Below are positions 5,679 to 5,750 of a DNA stretch of 5,750 nt, piece after piece. The notes under the pieces were generated by a model. It searched no databases. It was not told the origin of the DNA and saw only the letters and a list, made by a program, of their open reading frames with translations. Made by a program: the position numbers and the translations under genes. Numbering within the stretch: position 1 is the first letter of the stretch; the number at the start of each line of letters is the position of its first letter. Source of the stretch: DASQDT01 sp036380435 (GTDB taxonomy: Bacteria; Acidobacteriota; Blastocatellia; Pyrinomonadales; Pyrinomonadaceae); the NCBI GenBank assembly GCA_036380435.1, contig DASVES010000300.1:1-5750 (forward strand), in the 5' to 3' direction.

Positions 5679-5750
5679 ATGAGAAAACTTTTACTCGCGA
5701 CCCTGATTGCCGTTTCCTGTGTGTCGCCGCTGGCTGTCGTGAGCGCGTCC
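5679..5750 (+). CDS. Exported protein of unknown function, 3' partial
   Basis: Only 24 codons are visible before the window ends. They encode a typical signal peptide: a charged start (MRK), a hydrophobic core (LLLATLIAV) and a possible signal peptidase I site at VSA. Cys14 in AVSC is a weak lipobox candidate. The ATG follows the DHH stop by 1 nt and has a good Shine-Dalgarno upstream, so the start is credible. Nothing can be said about the mature protein. Confidence 0.7.
   Translation, partial: MRKLLLATLIAVSCVSPLAVVSAS

Overview
All genes in this 5.75 kb high-GC window lie on the + strand. Their GC-rich third codon positions produce long meaningless open frames on both strands. The proteins (signal peptides, periplasmic-type thioredoxins, a CcdA membrane module) fit a Gram-negative, probably aerobic bacterium. 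The gene style and the heptamer-repeat intergenic elements make me lean towards Acidobacteriota (Blastocatellia-like), but that is a weak inference; no marker gene is present.

Layout: (1) 3-779, the C-terminal two thirds of a glycine oxidase (ThiO), cut by the window start. (2) 776-2200, a secreted protein with a helical TPR-like region and a C-terminal TlpA-type thioredoxin domain, overlapping thiO by ATGA. (3) 2201-2393, an intergenic inverted repeat whose arms are tandem heptamers (TCGTGAA type), ending in a T run. (4) 2394-3662, a CcdA membrane domain fused to a TlpA thioredoxin domain. (5) 3740-4528, a secreted or lipid-anchored thioredoxin-fold protein with a Pro/Ala/Gln-rich linker and a one-cysteine active site (CGNW), preceded by a strong ribosome binding site and a possible promoter. 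(6) 4529-4717, a second heptamer inverted repeat (CAGTGAG type) enclosing a strong GC hairpin, followed by a likely promoter. (7) 4718-5677, a DHH/DHHA1 phosphoesterase. (8) 5679 onward, the start of a second exported protein, cut by the window end.

The middle of the window is a run of three adjacent genes with extracytoplasmic thioredoxin-fold domains. The CcdA part of the second could carry cytoplasmic reducing power across the membrane to its own thioredoxin domain and perhaps to its neighbours. This suggests a thiol-disulfide module for cytochrome c maturation or envelope redox repair; the link is inferred from adjacency. ThiO and the DHH phosphoesterase look like unrelated neighbours. 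The least ordinary features are the two heptamer-repeat elements, which share an architecture but differ in unit sequence, and the monothiol thioredoxin-like protein.
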